Source of the DNA: JBBRWV01 sp038248985
Lineage (GTDB): Bacteria > Planctomycetota > Phycisphaerae > WQYP01
Reading direction: 5' to 3'
Assembly: GCA_038248985.1 (NCBI GenBank)
Contig: JBBRWV010000042.1
Location: 1-25,761 of the forward strand
Length of the DNA: 25,761 nt
The notes under the pieces were generated by a model, which saw only the letters and a program-made list of their open reading frames with translations, ran no database searches and was not told the DNA's origin. Position numbers and translations under genes: made by a program. Below are positions 21,190-25,761 of the stretch, in pieces. Each line of letters starts with the position of its first letter. Within the stretch, counting starts at the first letter, position 1.

Positions 21190-22016
21190 CTATTCGCCGC
21201 TATCGGCGACTTCGATATGCACCACCGACGCGTCGAGCCGCTTCATCAGCTCGCGCACGAGGGGTTGATTCTTCACCGCGTCCACCACTTCCGGCGCGAC
21301 ACGCTGCCCAGCGCCGCCCGCGGAGTTGGGCGGTGGAGGGGCAAAGCGCGCGCCTTCACTTCCCTGGCCCGCCACCGGGTCGGGACAATGAAACGCCACG
21401 TGTACGCCCTTGCCAGTGACGGCCCGCAGCGACTCTTCAATTTTGACCCGCGCCTTTTCATTCGCCCACGCGGAATGATGCGGCGGAATCCAAACCGAAG
21501 CATCCCATGTGACCAGGCTGAGGCTCTCCAGTTTTCCATCGTGGCCCAGCGTGGTTTCGATGTACTTGCTGCCGGTGGCGATCAAATGCTTGCGCGCGGC
21601 CATCCACACGTTGATGAGATTGGTGAAATCGGTGACTTTTTCGAAGACCGGCGCGGCGGGTCCCTGCGCGGCCGGCCCCGTTGCGGGGCGACCGTAAGTG
21701 GACGGAGGCCGCGCGGCGGGTCTGCCGCTCTGTCCTTGCTGACGCATCTGGGCGTTGCGGGTTTCGAGTTCCTGCCGCTGCTCAATCAGCTTCTGTTTCA
21801 TGACTTCGTAGATGGAATCTTCCGCATCATCGGCATCGAAATCCTGGGCGGAGGGGGCAGGCGCTTCGCCCAGCACGGCGGCCGCGGCGACGGGGTCGAT
21901 ATCAGAGTTTTGCCGGGATGGCGGCGAGGCAGGGGGTGTAAGGATAGACGCAGACTGAGCCGGGGGAGTGGCCGATGACGCGGGGGAAACAGGCGGCGGC
22001 GCTACATCGCTGTCAC
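21190..22016 (-). CDS. dnaX: Tau-specific C-terminal region of DnaX, reached by frame change
   Basis: This frame has no start of its own that is needed. It continues from the zero-frame dnaX if the A10 run at 22026-22017 is read as A9 (or A12), giving QKKSDSDVAPPPVSPASSAT and onward to the stop at 21190. A Pro/Ala/Ser linker (about 75 aa) leads to an acidic helix (DADDAEDSIYEVMKQKLIEQ), a second linker, and a folded domain (FEKVTDFTNLINVWMAARKH ... VHVAFHCPDP). The last part, PLVRELMKRLDASVVHIEV, matches the usual tau end. In tau this region binds the replicative helicase and polymerase alpha subunit. The full tau would be 660 aa (23173 to 21190 less one nt). Confidence 0.85.
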
Positions 22017-23173
22017 TTTTTTTTTTGACCCGCGTTTTGCGGGTGGGAAGCGAGCAGTTGTCGAAGCGAGGAAAACTGTTCTGACAGTGCCAGTCGCACG
22101 ATCAGTGCATCAAACAGCGGTCGATGCATCGTCGACGACTTCAAATTGCGAATCGTGGCTTCGCAAAGCGCGATCAGATGCACCAGCGTCGGGGCGTCGA
22201 ATTTGCCCGTGAGATTGGTAAAAATGCTGCGCGAATCCGCCGGCACGTCCAGCAGTTCCGTCTTGTCACCGCACGTGGCCACGATCATCAGCCCGCGGAA
22301 AAAATCAACGAGCTCCGAAAGAACCTGCTCCACGCCCATGCCATCGCCCAGAAGCTTGTCCGCCCGCGTGATGGCGGCAGCCGCGTCGCTCTCGGCAATG
22401 GCACTGACCAGTTCGCCAATCGACGCCGTCGGCGGCTTGCCCAGCAGATCTTCCAGGATCTTGTCCGTAATGTGTTTTTCGCCCAGCGAGAGCACACGAT
22501 CGAGGATCGACAGCGCATCGCGCATGGAGCCGTTGCCCAGCCGGGCGATGCGATAAATTGCATCGTCGTCGGCCTGCATCTGTTCATCGATGCAGATCTT
22601 TTTCAAATGCTCCGCAATGCGGTTGGTGGGGATGTTCTTGAAATCGTAGCGCTGGCAACGTGAAACAATCGTCGCCGGAAGTTTGTGGCTGTCCGTCGTG
22701 GCGAAAATAAACTTCACGTGCTCGGGCGGCTCTTCCAGGGTCTTTAGCAAGGCGTTAAAGGCCCCGCCGGAAAGCATGTGCACTTCGTCAATAATGTAGA
22801 TTTTGTAGGGCGAGCGCGACGGCCGAATTCCCGCAGATTGGCGCAACTCGCGAATCTGATCCACCGAATTGTTCGACGCACCGTCGATTTCGATGACATC
22901 CATATCCTCGCCGCGCCCGATGGCCTTGCAGGTTTCGCAAATGCCGCACGGGTTGCCGTCATCACCGCGTTGGGGGCAGTTGATGGCCTTGGCGAGGATG
23001 CGGGCGGAGGAAGTTTTGCCCACGCCGCGCGTGCCGGTAAAAAGAAACGCATGGGCGACGCGGTTGGATCGGATGGCGTTCTTGAGGGTCTGCGCGACGG
23101 CTTCCTGCCCGACGAGTTCGTCGAAATTCTGCGAGCGATAGCGTCGCGCCAGGACTGTGTATGCGTCGGCCAT
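22013..23173 (-). CDS. dnaX: DNA polymerase III clamp-loader subunit DnaX (gamma, zero frame)
   Basis: The 386-aa product is the ATPase core of the clamp loader. It has the usual start MADAYTVLARRYRSQNFDEL, Walker A GTRGVGKT (47-54), the four-Cys zinc site (CPQRGDDGNPCGICETC), Walker B YIIDEVHML, sensor 1 FATTDSHKLPA with the SRC motif (TIVSRCQRYDF) and the lid domain, followed by the domain III helices. It ends abruptly in GQKKK and TGA right after ten A residues. I chose the ATG at 23173 (family start) over an upstream in-frame ATG at 23224. There is no ribosome-binding site; a TATACT sits only 9 nt upstream, suggesting a leaderless mRNA. First gene of dnaX-ybaB-recR. Confidence 0.95.
   Translation of the reverse strand: MADAYTVLARRYRSQNFDELVGQEAVAQTLKNAIRSNRVAHAFLFTGTRGVGKTSSARILAKAINCPQRGDDGNPCGICETCKAIGRGEDMDVIEIDGASNNSVDQIRELRQSAGIRPSRSPYKIYIIDEVHMLSGGAFNALLKTLEEPPEHVKFIFATTDSHKLPATIVSRCQRYDFKNIPTNRIAEHLKKICIDEQMQADDDAIYRIARLGNGSMRDALSILDRVLSLGEKHITDKILEDLLGKPPTASIGELVSAIAESDAAAAITRADKLLGDGMGVEQVLSELVDFFRGLMIVATCGDKTELLDVPADSRSIFTNLTGKFDAPTLVHLIALCEATIRNLKSSTMHRPLFDALIVRLALSEQFSSLRQLLASHPQNAGQKKK
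22017..22044 (-). promoter_or_regulatory. dnaX slippage site: RNA hairpin followed by A10
   Basis: In the sense strand, ACCCGC-AAAAC-GCGGGT (22044-22028) is a perfect 6-bp hairpin with a 5-nt loop. One C follows (22027), then ten A (22026-22017) and GTGA. The zero-frame stop TGA is at 22015-22013. Loss of one A in the transcript opens the tau frame; gain of one gives a stop four codons later. Confidence 0.75.
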
Positions 23174-23182
23174 AGGGGGCAG

Positions 23183-23188
23183 AGTATA
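23183..23188 (-). promoter_or_regulatory. Candidate -10 box of dnaX, leaderless start
   Basis: TATACT on the minus strand lies 9 nt before the ATG at 23173. Transcription starting 7-9 nt after it would begin at or within two bases of the ATG. The -35 region is weak. No ribosome-binding site exists in the CTGCCCCCT that lies between. Confidence 0.4.
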
Positions 23189-23255
23189 CCGAATGTTTAC
23201 GCGCGTGACGAGCGACGCACGCACGCCCGCGCGTGCTCCTTCCGCTGCGGCAAAT

Positions 23256-24401
23256 TCACAAAACGATGTGCTCGATTACCAGGTCATCGCGATGGATGAC
23301 TTCATCATAATACGTGTCCGTGCCCAGCAACTTGGCAAACTCGCTGCTCTTGTGGCCCTTGATTTTTTCCACCTCATCGCGCGTGTAGTTGGACAGGCCC
23401 CGCGCAATGACCACGCCCTCGGCGGTGACGATCTGCACCGCATCCCCCGCGTCAAACACCTCCCGCGTCGCCACGATGCCGCTCGCCAGAAGACTCTTGT
23501 TGGCCCGCAACGCCTTCGCCGCGCCGTCATCCACCACCAACGTCCCCTTCGTCCGCGCCGTCATGCCGATCCAGCGAGAACGGCTGGAAAGCTTGCGACT
23601 CGCCGGCACAATCAACGTCCCCGTCTCCACGCCGTTGAGCAAATCCACAATCACGTTCGGCCGTTTGCCATTGGCGATGAGCACCGGTTCGCCCGCGGTC
23701 TTCACCGTACCCGCGGCCAGCAGTTTGCTGCCCATGCCGCCCGTGCCGCGCGTGCTGCGTTTGTCATCATCGACATTGCCCGCCGCATCGTCCATATCCT
23801 GCACGACCGGTATCGTCACCCCCTGCCCATCCAGCAGTCCATCAACGACGCTGAGCAAAATCAGCAGATCCGCCCGCAACAGATTGGTGACTTGCGCCGC
23901 GATCAAATCGTTGTCACCAAATTTAATCTCCGCGATCGCCACGGAGTCGTTCTCATTGATGATTGGCACGCATTTGCTCGCATGCAGGGCCGCGATGCAA
24001 TTCCGCAGATTCAGGTACCGCCCCCGATGTTCAAAATCCCCACGCGTAATCAGTATCTGCCCCACATGCAGCGAATGCGGCGCAAACGCCACCGCAAAAA
24101 GATTCATCAGGATCGACTGCCCCACGCTCGCCGACGCTTGCAGCATCGGCAAATCCTTCGGCCGCTTCGCCAGTTTCAACTCCGCCATCCCCGCTCCGAT
24201 AGCCCCGCTTGAAACCATCGTCACGCGCACGCCGCGCTGCACCAGCGCCGCCACCTGCTCGGCAAAATGTGCAATCAACGCCGTATCCAGATGGCCCGAC
24301 GCATCCGACAGCGCGTTGGTCCCGATCTTCACCACGACCGAACGCACGCCGGCCACCAGCGCCTTGCGATCCACCACGTTGCTTTGGACATTCGTACTCA
24401 T
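23256..24401 (-). CDS. proB: Glutamate 5-kinase with PUA domain
   Basis: The 381-aa enzyme phosphorylates glutamate in the first step of proline synthesis. The amino-acid-kinase domain (about 1-270) shows SVVVKIGTNALSD, VTMVSSGAIGAGM, the segment ITRGDFEHRGRYLNLRNC, PIINENDSVAIAEIKFGDND and STRGTGGMGSKLLAA. The PUA domain (about 285-370, GTLVVDDGAAKALRANKSLL then GLSNYTRDEVEKIKG) follows, as in E. coli ProB. Full length. It is downstream of the partial gene in the same direction after 61 nt. proA is not in the window. Confidence 0.96.
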   Translation of the reverse strand: MSTNVQSNVVDRKALVAGVRSVVVKIGTNALSDASGHLDTALIAHFAEQVAALVQRGVRVTMVSSGAIGAGMAELKLAKRPKDLPMLQASASVGQSILMNLFAVAFAPHSLHVGQILITRGDFEHRGRYLNLRNCIAALHASKCVPIINENDSVAIAEIKFGDNDLIAAQVTNLLRADLLILLSVVDGLLDGQGVTIPVVQDMDDAAGNVDDDKRSTRGTGGMGSKLLAAGTVKTAGEPVLIANGKRPNVIVDLLNGVETGTLIVPASRKLSSRSRWIGMTARTKGTLVVDDGAAKALRANKSLLASGIVATREVFDAGDAVQIVTAEGVVIARGLSNYTRDEVEKIKGHKSSEFAKLLGTDTYYDEVIHRDDLVIEHIVL

Positions 24402-24462
24402 GCGCCAACTATTGAACCCGCAAACGCCCGCGCACGCAAAACTCCCTGAAGCCCCACGTCGT

Positions 24463-25761
24463 TTATCTGGCCACCCGCACCGCGCAACGCTGCCGCTGCT
24501 TGCCCGCTTCGATCTCCAGCACCACTTCCGCCCCCACCGCCAGCGCCCGCGAAATCACCACCGGCATCTCGAGCGATTTTCCCGCACCCACCGGCACAAA
24601 ACTCTCGCGCGCGATCTCCACCGCCTTGCCCTCGTCCATCACATACACCACCAACTTCCCCTCCAATTCCCCCGGCGACAGATTGCGCAACCGCACCTGC
24701 AGCGTCGCTTTCCCCTCCGTTTCCTGCCCCACCGTCACGCTCGGCTCAAACGTCGGAATCCGCGACTGCTCCGCCGTCCGCAGCAATGCTGAAAGATCCT
24801 CCGCATTCCCCTCCTGCAGCAAATACATCACCCGATTGTCCACCGGCACGCGCAACTCGTCCCCCAGGCGACAATCCACACTGTTGCCCGCAAAATCCAC
24901 TACGCGCATCGAGGTCGCATCGTCCGCCACCACCAGCGTCGGCTTCTCTGCCTTCGATTCCCGCGCCAGCCCCTCCACCTCCGCGCGACCCTGCGCTAAT
25001 TGTGGAAATGCCACATCCGTTGGCGTGCCCGCGCCCAACCCCGCCAGCGCCGCCACCGCGTAACCATCCCCCTGAAACACCGCCACATACGCCACGCCGT
25101 CCGGCTTCACCCGCTGAAACATCACCGCTCCACCCAGCAAATGCGCGGTCGCTCCACGATCCACATTCGCCGGTGGCAGCGCAACAAATCGCAAACCCTC
25201 CGCCAACCCCGCCGCCGGTGTGGATGATGAATTTCTCTCCCCCGGCAAAGCCGGCAGCAGCCAAATTGGCTTCTTCTCCGCCGCCGCCATTCTCTTCACC
25301 AACGCCAATTCCCACGCCGCATCCGTAATGCCAAACGCATCCACACCGTGTTCTAACTCCCCACTCGTCCCGTTCCGTTGCTGCGGCACAAGATTCATCG
25401 TCTGCAGCGCATTGCCCGCGCCCAATAAAACCATCGTCTTGTCCGCGTTGCGCATCGCTTCCGCCGCCGCCAGGTAATACGCGCGATACGTCTTGATCAA
25501 GTTGTCATTCCATCTCCCATTCGCCGGCAACTCCGGCACGAGCGCAATGGCCCGCAACGTTCCCTTGCACCGCTTCACCGCATCGGCCACATACTTGCCC
25601 AGCATCTCTACGCTCCCCTCCTCGGCCGTCTCCCGCAGTGGCACGACGACGCGCAACACCAACTCCCCTTCCGCTCTTTTCAACTCCCCAATCATCGCCG
25701 CAAACTCCTCGCCGCTGGCTTCCATCGACGCCCCAATCACCGGCACCGTCTTTTTCGCCGG
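24463..25761 (-). CDS. Unknown protein, 5' end outside the window
   Basis: 432 residues are visible and the frame is open to the window edge (PAKKTVPVIGASMEASGEEF), so the start is missing. Internal repeats of beta-alpha character (LVLRVVVPL, LRAIALVPELP, TMVLLGAGNA, KPIWLLPALPG) suggest an alpha/beta or barrel-like fold. The last 110 or so residues (PSVTVGQETEGKATLQVRLR ... VVLEIEAGKQRQRCAVRVAR) look like an immunoglobulin-like or CARDB-type beta domain, common in exported proteins. I do not recognise the family and see no catalytic motif. The plus strand here is strongly C-rich, so the coding strand has G-rich third positions. Confidence 0.65.
   Translation of the reverse strand, partial: PAKKTVPVIGASMEASGEEFAAMIGELKRAEGELVLRVVVPLRETAEEGSVEMLGKYVADAVKRCKGTLRAIALVPELPANGRWNDNLIKTYRAYYLAAAEAMRNADKTMVLLGAGNALQTMNLVPQQRNGTSGELEHGVDAFGITDAAWELALVKRMAAAEKKPIWLLPALPGERNSSSTPAAGLAEGLRFVALPPANVDRGATAHLLGGAVMFQRVKPDGVAYVAVFQGDGYAVAALAGLGAGTPTDVAFPQLAQGRAEVEGLARESKAEKPTLVVADDATSMRVVDFAGNSVDCRLGDELRVPVDNRVMYLLQEGNAEDLSALLRTAEQSRIPTFEPSVTVGQETEGKATLQVRLRNLSPGELEGKLVVYVMDEGKAVEIARESFVPVGAGKSLEMPVVISRALAVGAEVVLEIEAGKQRQRCAVRVAR

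Noticed and set aside
22013..22026. E. coli-type -1 ribosomal frameshift (A AAA AAG) in dnaX
   Set aside because: The heptamer is present in the right phase, but the -1 frame stops four codons later and does not reach the tau region.
23157..24792. Long plus-strand ORFs of 351 and 467 aa over proB
   Set aside because: Arg/His/Pro-rich and Ala/Ser/Thr/Pro-rich shadows of proB and its neighbour.
1..25761. tRNA, rRNA, CRISPR array, insertion sequence or phage genes
   Set aside because: None could be supported: no cloverleaf, no regularly spaced repeats, no transposase or integrase motifs.

Overview
The window looks like a chromosomal segment of a Gram-negative-type planctomycete, most likely class Phycisphaerae. 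The reasons are a PEP-CTERM protein ending in PEP plus a GRRRK tail, a GntR-type regulator with a LacI-like sensor half, two GroEL paralogues beside dnaJ and grpE, Kdo synthesis (kdsA), an MlaD/MCE lipid-transport protein, and late quinone genes. This placement is inference from gene content, not from a phylogenetic marker. I see no rRNA, tRNA, CRISPR array or transposase.

Layout: 1-2720 holds a terminator from an upstream gene, a GntR/LacI-type regulator, and a strong promoter overlapped by a perfect 10-bp inverted repeat, which leads through a long leader to a PEP-CTERM surface protein and a terminator. 2820-7710 carries a GT4 glycosyltransferase (+), then on the minus strand a methyltransferase, an MCE/MlaD protein, the broken end of a probable SRPBCC gene, and kdsA. 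7800-12060 is a plus-strand run: menG/ubiE, two small unknown proteins, ubiX, a Phd/ParE toxin-antitoxin pair whose toxin is frameshifted, an AcpH-like phosphodiesterase and a UbiA prenyltransferase. menG, ubiX and ubiA together suggest the late steps of (mena)quinone synthesis. 12075-18408 is a minus-strand proteostasis block, read in the order groEL(GGM tail), groES, groEL(no GGM tail), dnaJ, grpE, an FmdB-type zinc ribbon, yacG. dnaK is not in the window. 18841-20085 is a degenerate UvrC-like protein. 20093-23173 is the classic dnaX-ybaB-recR operon. 23256-25761 holds proB and a partial unknown gene.

The most notable signal is in dnaX. The zero frame ends directly after a run of ten A residues (gamma form, 386 aa). 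The whole tau-specific C-terminal region continues in another frame and is reached if the run is read as nine (or twelve) A. A perfect 6-bp RNA hairpin sits one base upstream of the run. This is the architecture of transcriptional slippage, although a homopolymer assembly error must be excluded. Other points are a strong strand-composition block (G-rich plus strand from about 2.7 to 12 kb regardless of gene direction, C-rich plus strand from about 22 kb on), a C7-A-C8 tract inside the glycosyltransferase, and a regulator-operator-PEP-CTERM arrangement.
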